Positions 1 through 9,978 of a stretch of 35,190 nt of DNA are shown one piece after another. Position numbers and translations under genes: made by a program. This stretch comes from Bernardetiaceae bacterium (GTDB lineage: Bacteria; Bacteroidota; Bacteroidia; Cytophagales; Bernardetiaceae). The notes under the pieces were generated by a model. The model was not told the DNA's origin and searched no databases. It was given only the letters and a program-made list of their open reading frames with translations. Location of the stretch: positions 1 through 35,190 of the forward strand of contig JAFIER010000125.1 of assembly GCA_020832465.1 (NCBI GenBank), in the 5' to 3' direction. Each line of letters begins with the position of its first letter. The first letter of the stretch is position 1.

Positions 1-3000
1 GGGAATATCGCCATTGGTAAAATCGCATTCACCCGCATCTACGCTGCGTGTGTAATCGGGTTTTGCGGTGAGCACTGGAGCGATATTGTCCTGAACGGTT
101 ACAGTGGCTGTGCAAGTAGAAGTACTTGTTCCGTCAGAAACAACAAGCGTTACAGTGTTGTCTCCAATGTCAGTACAATCAAAAGTTTTGTTAGGAGTGC
201 CCGTATCTTGGAAAGTATAAGAAGTAATAGTTCCTGTGCTTCCGCCATCAATAGCAGTAGCATTTACGTTTACGCTGCCTGTGGCATCTACTTCGACGAC
301 AATATCTTGACATAGCGCATTTATATCATCGTTTTCGGTAGTAAATGTCCAGTTGCCTGTGGTTATACCTGCAAAATCTACTTGGCATTCATTTTTGACA
401 AAGCCTGCTGGCACAATTACATTATAAGTGGTATTGTAAGCTAAGGCAGCAGGCAGATTTACGGTAAGCGTATTTCCAGCGATAGAAACAGCGGGGTCAG
501 TTATTGGAATTGTAATTGGCGTAGTTCCGTCAGTAATCGTAAGCGAACCCGTTCCAGCTGTGATGTCAGTATCAAAGGTAATGACAAGGTCTGTATTTAT
601 ACTTACGTCAGTAGCTGTATGTGCGGGGTTTAAAGCAGTAGCTATAGGTGCATCTCCTGAGCAGAGTAAGAATCTATCTACGCCAAGTCCGTATCCCCAA
701 GCGCCGTTATCATCGTAATGAAAAGCAATCCATACATCTGACTCACCCGCATAGGCATCTAAGTCAATGTTTAGCGTTTGCCATGCGTCATTATTGGCTA
801 TTGTAACGAGCGTTGTCCAGGGCCCACTTACACTTGTGGTACTAATTTTCACAAAAGCCTCGCCAGGTCCAAAGTTATCTCTACGGAACACATCTACTTC
901 TAAATTGACGGAGCTATAAGCGGAGAAGTCAAACTTAGGCGAGATTAAATAATCTTCGCTTGAGTTGCAATTACACTCATCATCATTGGTAATCGCAGCT
1001 TGTGTACCGTCGGTAGCGGGTGGGATGTTGAAAAATGCGCTACTCAAAGCAGCTGGTGTGCCGTATTTGAAGCCTCCTGTGGCCGAGAGTTGCGTGCGTG
1101 TCCAGCAGGTGCCCGGGTTAGGCTCTTCGAAGCTCTCGAAATAGGGCAAAGTCGTTACGATGCTACCAAACTCGTATCCTGTAATTACATCGTTAGCCGG
1201 ATTAGCATCAGTAGGGTAGTTGATTTGTGCATCGATTTCATTAGGACTTACCGCTGTGATATTGATAGGCGTAGCAAAAGTATAAGTAATTTCAGCATCT
1301 ACGGCAAGGGGTGCGGCAAGTGTAAAGGTTTCATTGACTGTAGTGCCGTCGTAGGTGTATGAAAGTGGGATATTCGTACCAGCGGGGAAAGCATCACAAG
1401 ATACATTTTTAATTCTCACAATTATATCCTCTGTAGCGGGGATTGCTGTAACGCAAATCGGATTTTCTATGGCAAGGAGTTCGAGGTCATCGACAATTCC
1501 GTCAACAACAGCACTTACTGCTAAGGCGCGCTCACTGACTGCTCCTGCTGTAGTCAAAGCTTTGACTGTAAACCAGTATGTACCTGATGGCAGTCCTGTT
1601 ACAGAGAAGTTTGTCGCTGTAGTTGTACCTACGGATACGTATTCGGACGTAGGCAAATCGAGCCTGAATACTTCATATTCATTAGCTCCTGCTGCTGCTG
1701 TCCACGTTAAATTGACTCCCCCACAAATAGCCGTAGCGTTGAGCGCGGTGGGTCTTTGTAAGATATTAAAATTATTTGGGCTCATGCCACTCAATGCACC
1801 TTGCTGTACGCGCACTCGGGCTTGGTGTGTATTGGCTGTGCCGGGCGTAGTCCAGTTAAATTGTCTTTGATTTTGGTTGATCGTGGTAGAAATATTTACC
1901 CAGGTCGTGCCCCCGTCTAATGAATATTGAAGGGTTTGATTTCCTGTAACACCTTCGGCTTCCCAAGTAACTCGGTATTGTGCTCCGGAGATAAGGCTTT
2001 CTCCACCAACGGGATATGTAATTTCGATATAAGGGGCATCGACTGTCCAACTTATCGCATAATCTTGCGGTCCGGAGGGTACATTTGTGCCTTCGACTTC
2101 TATGGTATAAGTACCAGCGGGTGGGTCAATGATAGTAACTTGCTCTACATTATTCAAGTTATCCACACCTGTGGTAGCCGTAGCAGCGGGGTTAGCAGGG
2201 TTGAGTAACCAAGGTAGGTTTGAGCCAGATGATGGGTCTATGACTCTTATATCTAAGTTATTAACTAGTGCGGGGTTTGCGTTCAAGGCAGCTGCGGGGT
2301 CTTTCCAAGAGAGTATGACATTTAGCTTTTTTGTACCAGCGGGTACGGTAATGGTATGCGTATTTGTATTTCCATTATCGACGTTGCTCTCGAGGTATCG
2401 GTTTTCATCGAGTGCTTCAATGGCTTTTTTGATATTGATATTTCCGTAACCATATTTATAATCAGGTCCTACATTACCTAAATCAAGTGCATTATTAAGC
2501 ACGACGGCTTTAACAAGCGCAATACTCGGATAAGTACCTGCTCCTGTATTGTCTCTGTACCATTCGTAAAGGAGCGTGAGTGCGCCCGATACGCCGGGTG
2601 TGGACATAGAAGTACCCGTTTGGTTTTGATAGTTGTTGTTGGGAATAGTAGAGAATACCTGGGTTCCTACGCCACAAATTTCGGGTTTGAGCCTACCGTC
2701 TCTGACGGGTCCGTAGCTACTATAAGTTGTTTCTCCGAGTGCCTGTGTGAGTGCCCCTACTCCGATACTATTTTTAGAGATTTCCCAGCCGTTGGTAATA
2801 CTTCTAAATCCACCAGCCACACAGCCTGATCCTTGCGTATTACCAATAGCCCATTGCACGGCAAGTGTAGGATATTGATCAACGAGCAGATCTATAAATC
2901 TTGCATTGGCATCGTAATTACCGGGCGTACCGCCGCCGCCACAGCCTACGAATCCATTACCCCAAGAGTGTGTCATGAGCTGAACTCTATCGGCAGGCGT

Positions 3001-3981
3001 ATCCATAGCATTTTGCATCTCGGCATTTGAGCTACCAGCGGTATAGTTCCAAGCGAAAAGTGTGGCTTTGGGTGCCATACCACGTGCAGCAGGGTTGATA
3101 TGCCCGCCACCGATGACCGTACCCCCTACGTGGGTAGCGTGTCCGCTTGAGCCTCCGCCCTCTTTATTGACTAATCTTGAATCGAAATCTATATGAGGAC
3201 CGACGACTCCGCCGTCCCATTCACCAATTCGGATTCCTTCTCCATCTAAGCCAAAGTAATGTGGATTGCTCGCCGCATCAACGCCATGATTAGCACGTCC
3301 GGGACGGTTTCTCTCAAGGAGCGGCTGCCCAGCGGGTTCGATGTAATTTACCCAGGGTTTATCGAAAAGCTGTGAGAGTTTTTCTTTAGGAATTTCAGCA
3401 ATGACGTTATCGTAAACTATCTGAAAGGCTTCTCTAAAAGGTGGGCGTAGTTGTAATTTTTGCGCTTCACGCTGAAAGTTAGCCCTATCCATTTGTGTAG
3501 ATAGCGTCAGGCTGATGCGGAGGTATCCATCGGACATTTGCGCCCACTCGGGGAGGTTTTCAGGCTCAAAAGCCTCACTTCCCTTGTGTTTAGGTTGTAG
3601 TGGAAAAAGCGTTCGCACGCCCCATTGTGCTAAACGGTTTGCCGAAAGGCTGGGGGAGAGTTCTGCAAAGTATGCTTTTTTAGGCATATAATCTTTCAAA
3701 ACTAACCCCTCTTGTCGCATTATTTGACGTGAAGCTGCATTAGGAAGTTCTTCAAATTGCACGAGTAGGTGGTATTTACCCTCGAAAAGATAAGGCGATA
3801 AGTCTAAATCTCCTCGTTGGTAATCTTCAATATTAGATAGTGGATATTCTGTACCTGATTTGAACTCCAAAGCCTGCGATGGAGCTTGCGCATAAAGCTG
3901 ACTCATAGTCAGTAGCAATAGTATAGGCATCAGGATTGCCAAAGTTAAAGAGTAGGAGTAAGTCCCGTAAGTTTTATGCAT
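1..3981 (-). CDS. Secreted subtilisin-like (S8) serine protease with adhesin-type C-terminal domains, partial (3' end off window)
   Basis: The frame is open for 1327 codons from an ATG at 3981 to the left edge, so the C-terminus is missing. Residues 1 to about 33 form a signal peptide (hydrophobic core, then QLYAQA). A pro-region of roughly 180 residues follows. The S8 domain has the full triad: D256 in EWDGG, H281 in SGHATHVGG and S458 in TGTSMSTPG. Downstream I see an Ig/fibronectin-III-like part (about 640-815), a MAM or choice-of-anchor-J-like domain (about 940-1107, ending GLGVDRFLL), an SbsA-like Ig domain (about 1110-1210) and the start of an HYR-like beta domain. In this phylum such proteins usually end in a type IX secretion signal; that part is outside the window, so export to the surface is inferred. 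It is probably a surface-bound or released protease. Substrate unknown. Confidence 0.93.
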   Translation of the reverse strand, partial: MHKTYGTYSYSLTLAILMPILLLLTMSQLYAQAPSQALEFKSGTEYPLSNIEDYQRGDLDLSPYLFEGKYHLLVQFEELPNAASRQIMRQEGLVLKDYMPKKAYFAELSPSLSANRLAQWGVRTLFPLQPKHKGSEAFEPENLPEWAQMSDGYLRISLTLSTQMDRANFQREAQKLQLRPPFREAFQIVYDNVIAEIPKEKLSQLFDKPWVNYIEPAGQPLLERNRPGRANHGVDAASNPHYFGLDGEGIRIGEWDGGVVGPHIDFDSRLVNKEGGGSSGHATHVGGTVIGGGHINPAARGMAPKATLFAWNYTAGSSNAEMQNAMDTPADRVQLMTHSWGNGFVGCGGGGTPGNYDANARFIDLLVDQYPTLAVQWAIGNTQGSGCVAGGFRSITNGWEISKNSIGVGALTQALGETTYSSYGPVRDGRLKPEICGVGTQVFSTIPNNNYQNQTGTSMSTPGVSGALTLLYEWYRDNTGAGTYPSIALVKAVVLNNALDLGNVGPDYKYGYGNINIKKAIEALDENRYLESNVDNGNTNTHTITVPAGTKKLNVILSWKDPAAALNANPALVNNLDIRVIDPSSGSNLPWLLNPANPAATATTGVDNLNNVEQVTIIDPPAGTYTIEVEGTNVPSGPQDYAISWTVDAPYIEITYPVGGESLISGAQYRVTWEAEGVTGNQTLQYSLDGGTTWVNISTTINQNQRQFNWTTPGTANTHQARVRVQQGALSGMSPNNFNILQRPTALNATAICGGVNLTWTAAAGANEYEVFRLDLPTSEYVSVGTTTATNFSVTGLPSGTYWFTVKALTTAGAVSERALAVSAVVDGIVDDLELLAIENPICVTAIPATEDIIVRIKNVSCDAFPAGTNIPLSYTYDGTTVNETFTLAAPLAVDAEITYTFATPINITAVSPNEIDAQINYPTDANPANDVITGYEFGSIVTTLPYFESFEEPNPGTCWTRTQLSATGGFKYGTPAALSSAFFNIPPATDGTQAAITNDDECNCNSSEDYLISPKFDFSAYSSVNLEVDVFRRDNFGPGEAFVKISTTSVSGPWTTLVTIANNDAWQTLNIDLDAYAGESDVWIAFHYDDNGAWGYGLGVDRFLLCSGDAPIATALNPAHTATDVSINTDLVITFDTDITAGTGSLTITDGTTPITIPITDPAVSIAGNTLTVNLPAALAYNTTYNVIVPAGFVKNECQVDFAGITTGNWTFTTENDDINALCQDIVVEVDATGSVNVNATAIDGGSTGTITSYTFQDTGTPNKTFDCTDIGDNTVTLVVSDGTSTSTCTATVTVQDNIAPVLTAKPDYTRSVDAGECDFTNGDIP

Positions 3982-4039
3982 CGTAGTATTTATTTTGGGT
4001 ATATTTGAAAATTACAGATATTTATTTTGTATTTAACTG

Positions 4040-4071
4040 CATATTTACGAAAATGATTTAAAAAAAACAAA
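4040..4071 (-). promoter_or_regulatory. Candidate promoter of the S8 protease gene
   Basis: Read on the minus strand: TTTG, 20 nt, TAAATATG. This matches the Bacteroidota primary sigma consensus (TTTG, N19-21, TAnnTTTG) with one mismatch and would start transcription about 50 nt before the ATG at 3981. The region is very A+T-rich, so a chance match is possible. Confidence 0.4.
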
Positions 4072-4211
4072 TTGCTATGAAAGTTCACTTGTAAGCTATT
4101 CGCCGATTAGAACTAAAAACTCACTAAAATTTTCCGTGCTCGTTATTTTTTTTACAATTTTTAAAGTAAAATAACCATGACTTTTTGTTTTTTTGTAGCC
4201 TTTTTCTGTAT

Positions 4212-4243
4212 ATTGCTCAGCATTTAATAGAACGATATTTTTG
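4212..4243 (+). promoter_or_regulatory. Candidate promoter of the KdsC-like gene
   Basis: ATTG, 20 nt, then a perfect TATTTTTG (TAnnTTTG). Transcription would begin near 4250, leaving a leader of about 20 nt before the TTG start at 4269. Confidence 0.5.
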
Positions 4244-4268
4244 TACTACCGACTAAAACTTTAATAAG

Positions 4269-4793
4269 TTGAATAACAAGCATAAAGCGAGTGTTGTAAA
4301 AGTCATTATCAGCGATGTCGATGGCGTGCTTACCGATGGGGGAATCATTTACGATAGTCAAGGCAATGAGAGCAAGCGCTTTCATGTGCGTGATGGTTTG
4401 ATGATGAAGCATATTCAATCCTTAGGTTTTAAAGTTGGGGTAATAACGGGTCGCGATTCGAGCGTAGTGCGCAAACGCTGCGAAGAGTTGGGGTTAGCTT
4501 TTCACTATCACGGCATCAAAGACAAAATCCAATGCTATGAAAAAATTAAAGCTACTTATAATTTTTCCGATGTTGAGGTAGCCTATATTGGAGATGATTG
4601 GAACGATCTTTCGCTTCTTCAAAGAGTAGGCTTTAGTGCTGCCCCCGTAGATGCTGCCGAAGCCGTCAGAAAGTCAGTAGATTTCCTGTTGCATAGCAAA
4701 GGGGGTGAAGGTGCATTTAGAGAGTTGGCAGAGTATATTCTCAAAAGTCAAAATCAATATGAAACGCTCTTGAACAATTTTTTTAAACCCTAA
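4269..4793 (+). CDS. kdsC: KdsC-like HAD phosphatase (3-deoxy-D-manno-octulosonate 8-phosphate phosphatase)
   Basis: A 174-residue protein of the small cap-less HAD class, the usual KdsC length. Visible motifs are the nucleophile loop DVDGVLTDG (motif I, near residue 16), GVITGRDSS (motif II) and GDDWNDLSLL (motif III/IV, metal-binding acidic residues). KdsC removes phosphate from KDO-8-phosphate to give KDO for the lipopolysaccharide inner core, in the cytoplasm. The start is a TTG, supported by the promoter candidate just upstream and by homology beginning at about residue 9. No other KDO gene lies in the window, so another HAD substrate such as an acylneuraminate phosphate is possible. Confidence 0.85.
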   Translation: MNNKHKASVVKVIISDVDGVLTDGGIIYDSQGNESKRFHVRDGLMMKHIQSLGFKVGVITGRDSSVVRKRCEELGLAFHYHGIKDKIQCYEKIKATYNFSDVEVAYIGDDWNDLSLLQRVGFSAAPVDAAEAVRKSVDFLLHSKGGEGAFRELAEYILKSQNQYETLLNNFFKP

Positions 4794-4873
4794 TTATTCC
4801 ATAAGGCAATGAGCTTAGCAATAACCTATCTCTAAGTCATGTTATTTCTGGCCGCCGAATGTCTATTAGTATG
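4794..4873. repeat. Degenerate copy of the intergenic MITE-like repeat
   Basis: The right half (GTTATTTCTGGCCGCCGA, then a TATTAGTATG-like end at 4864-4873) closely matches the right half of the copy at 11236-11267. The left arm keeps only AATAAC around 4820. The element appears decayed. It lies in the gap between the KdsC-like gene and the next gene. Confidence 0.5.
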
Positions 4874-4944
4874 AGACAGATATAACTTAGCCTATCCAAA
4901 GCTACTAAAAACCGATTTTTATCCATTCAAAACGCAAGCATATT

Positions 4945-5343
4945 ATGCAAAATTACACTCAGATTGATACGGAAAATTTTCCTATCATAACAGTAACTTA
5001 TAGCGATAGAACGCCCACCGAAGCCGAATTTGATGCGTATTTACAAGATATATTGGACAAGGTTTACAATGCTTTTGCAACGGATTTTGTCATTATATTT
5101 GATGCAAGAGATGCAAAGCCCTATTTAGCCTCAAAATTGCGCATCAAACAAGGCAATTGGATAACAGAACATACGGAAATTATTCAAAAGCACTGTAAGA
5201 GTTGGGTGTTCGTACAACCTAATACCATTCTGCAATATACACTCAAAGCTATTTTTGCTATATCACCACCACCAGTAAGCTACAAAATATATCGCGATAT
5301 AAAGGAAGCGGAAGACTATGCAAAAGCATTGTTTAGTTCTTGA
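4945..5343 (+). CDS. Small cytoplasmic protein of unknown function, possibly STAS/SpoIIAA-like
   Basis: A 132-residue soluble protein with no signal peptide or membrane segment. I do not recognise a family with confidence. The alternation of strands and helices, with VTYSDRTPTEAEFDAYL at the N-terminus, VIIFDARDAKPY in the middle and WVFVQPNTIL towards the end, resembles SpoIIAA/STAS-like alpha-beta proteins that are common as orphans in Bacteroidota. There is no obvious phosphorylatable STAS serine motif. The upstream gap holds a decayed repeat copy and the next gene is convergent, so it is probably transcribed alone. Confidence 0.7.
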   Translation: MQNYTQIDTENFPIITVTYSDRTPTEAEFDAYLQDILDKVYNAFATDFVIIFDARDAKPYLASKLRIKQGNWITEHTEIIQKHCKSWVFVQPNTILQYTLKAIFAISPPPVSYKIYRDIKEAEDYAKALFSS

Positions 5344-5357
5344 TTTTGTATTAGCGT

Positions 5358-6032
5358 TTAAGCTGCACTTCCCCTGACAATAAATGCCTGTGCGGCTACA
5401 TAAGTAAGCATAACCCAGAGGCCGGCAAGCGGGATTTCCATATTTGTATCAAACTGATTGAAAGCCAAAATACCGTCAGAAACAGCAAAAAGCGATGCGC
5501 CGTAATATACGTATAATGGATTTTTGCCAATCGTATTACTTGCCCTATCTAAGGCTAAATAAGCCATTGTTAGTATCGTAGCGGCGTAAAAGGGTACGGC
5601 AATCTGTAAAAGCCATGTATCGAGCCGGGGGAATAAAAAATAAATCACTGCCGCCCAAGTAAGTACAAAAGGCAATATTCCCGTAAAATGCTTACGCCAA
5701 GGGGTGCGTCTTTTGATTTGCATATCTTCATAAAAAGCATATATATAAGCAAGGTGTGTTATAAGGAACAGGCCAAGCCCAGCTATAAACCATTCATTAA
5801 ACATCAATACAATATCTCCAAGCCAAGAAAAAATAAGTCCTACGAAAATCCATTTTCTATATGGGCTTAAAGGGTGGCTACTGACTTTCCAGAAATAAAA
5901 TAAAAGTGCGGGCATGAGCAAAGGCTTCGAGATAAAGTCTAATATTTGCTCGTCTATGATTCTACCGATAAGATTTGTTATCCAAATCGTTAAAAAAACG
6001 GCGTAGAAAATATTTTTTTGTGTTGCATTCAT
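5358..6032 (-). CDS. YhhN family membrane protein (lysoplasmalogenase-like)
   Basis: About 224 residues with seven or eight predicted membrane helices. Family features are KPLLMPALLFYFW in the second helix, FSWLGDIVLMF in the third and FLITHLAYIYAF in the fourth. Characterised YhhN proteins (human TMEM86B and a Legionella homologue) hydrolyse the vinyl-ether bond of lysoplasmalogen; most bacterial members are untested. I chose the ATG at 6032. A TTG two codons upstream is possible but less likely. It ends 14 bp from the stop of the convergent small gene and stands alone, upstream of and divergent from the ribosomal operon. Confidence 0.85.
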   Translation of the reverse strand: MNATQKNIFYAVFLTIWITNLIGRIIDEQILDFISKPLLMPALLFYFWKVSSHPLSPYRKWIFVGLIFSWLGDIVLMFNEWFIAGLGLFLITHLAYIYAFYEDMQIKRRTPWRKHFTGILPFVLTWAAVIYFLFPRLDTWLLQIAVPFYAATILTMAYLALDRASNTIGKNPLYVYYGASLFAVSDGILAFNQFDTNMEIPLAGLWVMLTYVAAQAFIVRGSAA

Positions 6033-6125
6033 AATCAAAATAGATAGTTTTTGTAGGCAAATCTATCAATTAAATCGCTAAAAATCTAAGATTTTGAGAA
6101 AATATAGAAATAATTGGTAAAAAGT

Positions 6126-6156
6126 TTTGAAAAGCAATAAATAAGATGTAATTTTG
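6126..6156 (+). promoter_or_regulatory. Strong candidate promoter of the rpsL-rpsG-fusA-rpsJ operon
   Basis: TTTG at 6126-6129, exactly 19 nt, then TAATTTTG at 6149-6156. This is a complete match to the Bacteroidota consensus. It predicts a start near 6163 and a leader of about 100 nt before rpsL, in keeping with a highly expressed translation operon. Confidence 0.75.
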
Positions 6157-6264
6157 CAATTCTGAAATCCAAACGTATCACTCGATGGACCCACACGCAA
6201 AACTGACAAAAATGGCTAAATTTTGTTTGTTTTATTGTCTCATTACCAAAAGAAAGTTGTTTTA

Positions 6265-6651
6265 ATGCCAACTATTCAGCAGTTAATTCGCAAAGGGCGC
6301 AAGGAAATTGTAAAGAAATCAAAGTCTCCGGCTTTAGATGCCTGCCCTCAAAAACGCGGTGTTTGTACGCGCGTTTACACGACTACGCCCAAGAAGCCTA
6401 ACTCGGCTATGCGTAAAGTCGCAAAAGTACGTCTCACAAATGGAATCGAGGTTATTGCCTATATTCCAGGCGAGGGTCATGAGTTGAAAGAACACTCTAT
6501 CGTGCTTATTCGCGGCGGTCGTGTAAAAGATTTACCCGGTGTGCGTTATCACATCGTGCGCGGCGCACTCGATACGAGCGGCGTAAAAGGTCGTAACCAA
6601 AGCCGTTCGAAATACGGCACTAAAAAGCCTAAGGCAGAGAAGAAAAAGTAA
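6265..6651 (+). CDS. rpsL: 30S ribosomal protein S12
   Basis: The 128-residue S12 begins [14 protein letters not shown]. The frame is open upstream to 6223, but family alignment and the A-rich context before the ATG at 6265 decide the start. S12 sits at the decoding centre. The two loops tied to streptomycin response carry the wild-type residues (TTPKKPNSA and [11 protein letters not shown]), so the sequence predicts a sensitive S12. The aspartate in KDLPG is the residue methylthiolated in many bacteria. A lysine-rich tail (KKPKAEKKK) extends the C-terminus slightly. First gene of the operon. Confidence 0.98.
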   Translation: MPTIQQLIRKGRKEIVKKSKSPALDACPQKRGVCTRVYTTTPKKPNSAMRKVAKVRLTNGIEVIAYIPGEGHELKEHSIVLIRGGRVKDLPGVRYHIVRGALDTSGVKGRNQSRSKYGTKKPKAEKKK

Positions 6652-6819
6652 GTTTTGAAAAAGACTTATTTTCAAAGCGCTCGATGTCAGTGTTTTAACG
6701 TATTTGACAATTGATTTGTCTGCCGTTATTTTCACTCTAATTAAGCGCTAATTCTACTTTGCTTGGCTTAGATTTATTTGATTTTTATTACAAAAATTCC
6801 TTTTAATTTTTCATATACG

Positions 6820-7308
6820 ATGAGAAAAAGAAAACCCAAAAAGCGCGTACTCCAGCCCGATCCGCGCTATAATGATACCAACGTAACACAATTTGTAAAC
6901 CATTTGATGTTGGCGGGCAAAAAATCATTAGCATTCCGTATATTTTACGATGCTATGGATCTTATCGAAGCTAAACTTGCAAAATCTGCCGAGGGTGGTG
7001 AAGTAAGTGGTTTGGAAGTATTCAGAAAAGGTTTGGCCAATGTAACGCCAAGCGTAGAGGTTAAAAGTCGCCGTGTGGGTGGCGCTACTTTTCAAGTACC
7101 TACGGAGGTAAGAGCTGGCAGAAAAAATGCACTTGGAATGAAGTGGCTCATTAGTTTTGCACGAAAAAGAAATGAGCGTACTATGGCAGAGCGACTCTGT
7201 AACGAGCTACTCGCAGCCTCACGAGGTGAAGGTGCTGCCGTCAAGAAAAAAGACGATACGCATCGTATGGCTGATGCCAACAAAGCCTTCTCACATTTTC
7301 GTTTTTAA
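6820..7308 (+). CDS. rpsG: 30S ribosomal protein S7
   Basis: A 162-residue protein starting MRKRKPKKRVLQPDPRY, slightly longer than the usual 155-158. The basic N-terminus, VGGATFQVPTEV and the C-terminal THRMADANKAFSHFRF are S7 signatures. S7 nucleates assembly of the small-subunit head and lines the E site. The start at ATG 6820 was chosen by family length; an in-frame upstream extension to 6778 is A+T-rich and atypical. It lies 168 bp after rpsL and 65 bp before fusA. Confidence 0.98.
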   Translation: MRKRKPKKRVLQPDPRYNDTNVTQFVNHLMLAGKKSLAFRIFYDAMDLIEAKLAKSAEGGEVSGLEVFRKGLANVTPSVEVKSRRVGGATFQVPTEVRAGRKNALGMKWLISFARKRNERTMAERLCNELLAASRGEGAAVKKKDDTHRMADANKAFSHFRF

Positions 7309-7373
7309 TGTACTTGGTGAGCTATTACACAAAAAATTCATTGCATTTCACCATATTTTATTTTCTTTAAGTC

Positions 7374-9518
7374 ATGTCTAAAAAAGATCTCACATATCGT
7401 CGGAATATTGGTATTATGGCTCATATTGATGCCGGAAAAACTACCACTACCGAGCGTATTTTGTATTATACTGGTCTCACGCACAAAATCGGAGAGGTTC
7501 ATGATGGCGCAGCCACAATGGACTGGATGGAGCAAGAGCAAGAGCGAGGTATTACAATTACTTCGGCAGCGACTACAACACAGTGGAAATACCCACGTGA
7601 TAAAGACGCTAATTCTACTGACGAAACCAAAGATTATCAAATCAATATCATAGACACACCTGGTCACGTGGACTTTACCGTTGAGGTTGAGCGTTCATTG
7701 CGTGTACTTGACGGTGCTGTTGCATTGTTTTGCGCCGTAGGTGGTGTTGAACCTCAGTCTGAAACCGTATGGAGACAGGCAGACCGTTATAAAGTGCCTC
7801 GTTTGTGCTTTGTAAATAAAATGGACCGTGCGGGCGCAAATTTTTTCTCTGTTGTCAAAGAAATCAAAGAAATGCTTGGCGCAAACGCAGTGCCTATGCA
7901 AATTCCGATTGGCGCAGAAGATACATTTAGAGGCGTTGTAGATTTAATCCAACAAAAAGCGATTATTTGGGACGACGATACGCAAGGAATGACTTATAAA
8001 TACGAAGAAATTCCAGAAGACCTCAAAGAAGAGTTTCAAGAATATCGCAACAAACTCATAGAAGAGGTTGCCGTGATGGACGAAGAGCTCTTTATGAAGT
8101 ACGACGAAGATCCAGAGTCTATCACTGCTGATGAAATGATGGCTGCTATTCGCAAAGCGACTATGGCTATGCAAATTTTTCCAGTATTTTGTGGTAGTGC
8201 TTTCAAAAATAAAGGTGTACAAGCGGTATTAGATGCTGTTTGTTCATTCTTACCTTCGCCGTTGAACGTTCCACCTACAAAAGGACGCAATCCAAAAACA
8301 GAAGAGGACGAAGAGAGAAGCCCCTCTGTTGATGAACCATTTGCAGCATTGGCTTTCAAAATCGCTACAGACCCCTTCGTAGGTCGTCTTTGCTTTATGC
8401 GTGTATATTCAGGATATTTGGACTCAGGTTCTTATATTTTGAACAACCGTACGGGCAAAAAAGAGCGTATCTCACGCCTTTTGCAAATGCACTCTAATAA
8501 GCAAAATCCAATTGATAGAGTTGAAGCCGGCGATATCTGTGCTGGTGTTGGTTTTAAAGAAATCAAAACTGGTGATACGCTTACTTCTGAATCTAATCCA
8601 CTTGTTCTGGAAGAAATGACTTTCCCAGAGCCTGTAATTGGATACGCTATCGAGCCTAAGAAACAAGCTGACCAAGATAAATTATCTATGGCTATTTCTA
8701 AACTCGTAGAAGAAGACCCTACCTTGCAAGTAAATACAGATACAGAAACAGGTCAAACTGTATTGCGCGGTATGGGTGAGCTTCACTTAGAAATTATTAT
8801 CGACCGCCTGCGTCGTGAGTTTAAGGTTGAAATCAATCAAGGTGCACCTCAGGTAGCATTTAAAGAAGCGATTACAAAAGCCGTAACTCACCGAGAAACT
8901 TATAAAAAGCAAACAGGTGGTAAAGGTAAATTTGCGGATATTCAATTTGAGCTTATGCCTGTTGATGATCCCGAAAATGCAAAAGAAGGATTCCTCGAGT
9001 TTGTTGATGAAATCAAAGGCGGTGCAATTCCAAAAGAATTTATACCCGCTATCAAAAAAGGTTTCGAAGAATCATTGAAAAATGGTGTACTCGGCGGATT
9101 CCCTATATTAGGGGCAAAAGTACGTCTATTTGATGGCTCTTTCCACAACGTGGACTCTGACGCTTTATCTTTTGAAATGGCTGCACGTCTGGGCTTCAAA
9201 ACCGCAGGCAGGCAAGCAGGTGCACAGCTCTTAGAGCCTATGATGGACGTAGAAGTTGTATGCCCAGAAGAGTTTACAGGTCCTGTAATTGGAGACCTTA
9301 ACAGACGTAGAGGTATGCCAAAAGGACAAGTAATGAAAGGTACGGGCGTAGTGATAAAAGCTGACGTGCCACTTTCAGAACTCTTTGGTTATGTTACCGA
9401 TTTGCGTACTATAACCTCAGGACGTGGTGCTGCATCGCTTACATTCTCGCATTATGCACCTATACCTAATAACCTTGCGGAAGGTATTATTGCACAGCTT
9501 AAAGGTGCAACCGCTTAA
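7374..9518 (+). CDS. fusA: Translation elongation factor G
   Basis: A 714-residue EF-G with the complete GTPase motif set: G1 [15 protein letters not shown], switch [11 protein letters not shown]3 DTPGHVDF and G4 NKMDRAGA. Domains II to V follow in normal order, ending in [14 protein letters not shown] catalyses GTP-driven translocation and, with RRF, ribosome recycling. A short insertion between switch I and G3 ([18 protein letters not shown]) lengthens the G domain and appears typical of the phylum. No tuf gene follows, unlike the proteobacterial str operon. Confidence 0.98.
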   Translation: MSKKDLTYRRNIGIMAHIDAGKTTTTERILYYTGLTHKIGEVHDGAATMDWMEQEQERGITITSAATTTQWKYPRDKDANSTDETKDYQINIIDTPGHVDFTVEVERSLRVLDGAVALFCAVGGVEPQSETVWRQADRYKVPRLCFVNKMDRAGANFFSVVKEIKEMLGANAVPMQIPIGAEDTFRGVVDLIQQKAIIWDDDTQGMTYKYEEIPEDLKEEFQEYRNKLIEEVAVMDEELFMKYDEDPESITADEMMAAIRKATMAMQIFPVFCGSAFKNKGVQAVLDAVCSFLPSPLNVPPTKGRNPKTEEDEERSPSVDEPFAALAFKIATDPFVGRLCFMRVYSGYLDSGSYILNNRTGKKERISRLLQMHSNKQNPIDRVEAGDICAGVGFKEIKTGDTLTSESNPLVLEEMTFPEPVIGYAIEPKKQADQDKLSMAISKLVEEDPTLQVNTDTETGQTVLRGMGELHLEIIIDRLRREFKVEINQGAPQVAFKEAITKAVTHRETYKKQTGGKGKFADIQFELMPVDDPENAKEGFLEFVDEIKGGAIPKEFIPAIKKGFEESLKNGVLGGFPILGAKVRLFDGSFHNVDSDALSFEMAARLGFKTAGRQAGAQLLEPMMDVEVVCPEEFTGPVIGDLNRRRGMPKGQVMKGTGVVIKADVPLSELFGYVTDLRTITSGRGAASLTFSHYAPIPNNLAEGIIAQLKGATA

Positions 9519-9530
9519 TATTTTTATTTT

Positions 9531-9574
9531 GCATCAAAATCGTTAATCCCATAAAAGATAAACGGTTTTGATGC
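9531..9574 (+). promoter_or_regulatory. Intercistronic stem-loop between fusA and rpsJ
   Basis: GCATCAAAATCGTT (9531-9544) pairs with AACGGTTTTGATGC (9561-9574): a 14-bp stem with one G-U pair and a 16-nt loop. No U tract follows, so a simple terminator is unlikely. It could be an RNA processing or mRNA-stability element, or a partial attenuator that sets rpsJ output. Confidence 0.55.
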
Positions 9575-9600
9575 TTGGTTTTGTCAAACAAGCTACAAAC

Positions 9601-9906
9601 ATGACGCAGAAAATTCGCATAAAACTTAAATCTTACGATCATAACCTCGTAGATAAATCTACTGAAAAAATCGTAAAAGCGGTAAAGAATACAGGGGCTG
9701 TAGTAAACGGTCCGATTCCTTTGCCTACTGACAAAGAAAAATTTACAGTACTACGTTCGCCACACGTAAATAAAAAATCACGTGAGCAGTTCCAACTCTG
9801 TACACACAAAAGACTGATAGATATCTATTCTAGCAGCTCGGATACAGTAGATGCACTCATGAAATTAGAACTACCAAGCGGCGTAGATGTAGAAATTAAA
9901 GTCTAA
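9601..9906 (+). CDS. rpsJ: 30S ribosomal protein S10
   Basis: A 101-residue S10, starting [20 protein letters not shown] and ending VEIKV, the family length. The ATG at 9601 is preferred over the upstream in-frame start at 9568 because the extension is not conserved in S10. S10 is part of the small-subunit head and also binds NusB in antitermination. It follows fusA by 82 bp, with a stem-loop between them. In most Bacteroidota I would expect rplC next; here a terminator follows instead. Confidence 0.97.
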   Translation: MTQKIRIKLKSYDHNLVDKSTEKIVKAVKNTGAVVNGPIPLPTDKEKFTVLRSPHVNKKSREQFQLCTHKRLIDIYSSSSDTVDALMKLELPSGVDVEIKV

Positions 9907-9936
9907 TTATAACAGACTTAATTCTTTATCAAAACC

Positions 9937-9978
9937 AAAAAAGCCTCCAGGATTAAGTACAATCTTGAAGGCTTTTTT
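9937..9978 (+). terminator. Rho-independent terminator after rpsJ
   Basis: The left arm begins AAAAGCCTCCAGGATT; the right arm is AATCTTGAAGGCTTTTTT, with a 6-nt loop and two mispaired positions. The stem leads into a run of T at 9973-9978. It ends the rpsL-rpsJ transcript. Confidence 0.85.

Noticed and set aside
1000-2449. A series of plus-strand frames opposite the S8 protease gene
   Set aside because: The minus-strand frame is open through the whole region and encodes continuous beta-domain sequence. The plus-strand products look like antisense shadows.
6223-6264. A longer S12 start upstream of MPTIQQ
   Set aside because: S12 proteins begin at MPTIQQ; the extra 14 codons are not conserved.
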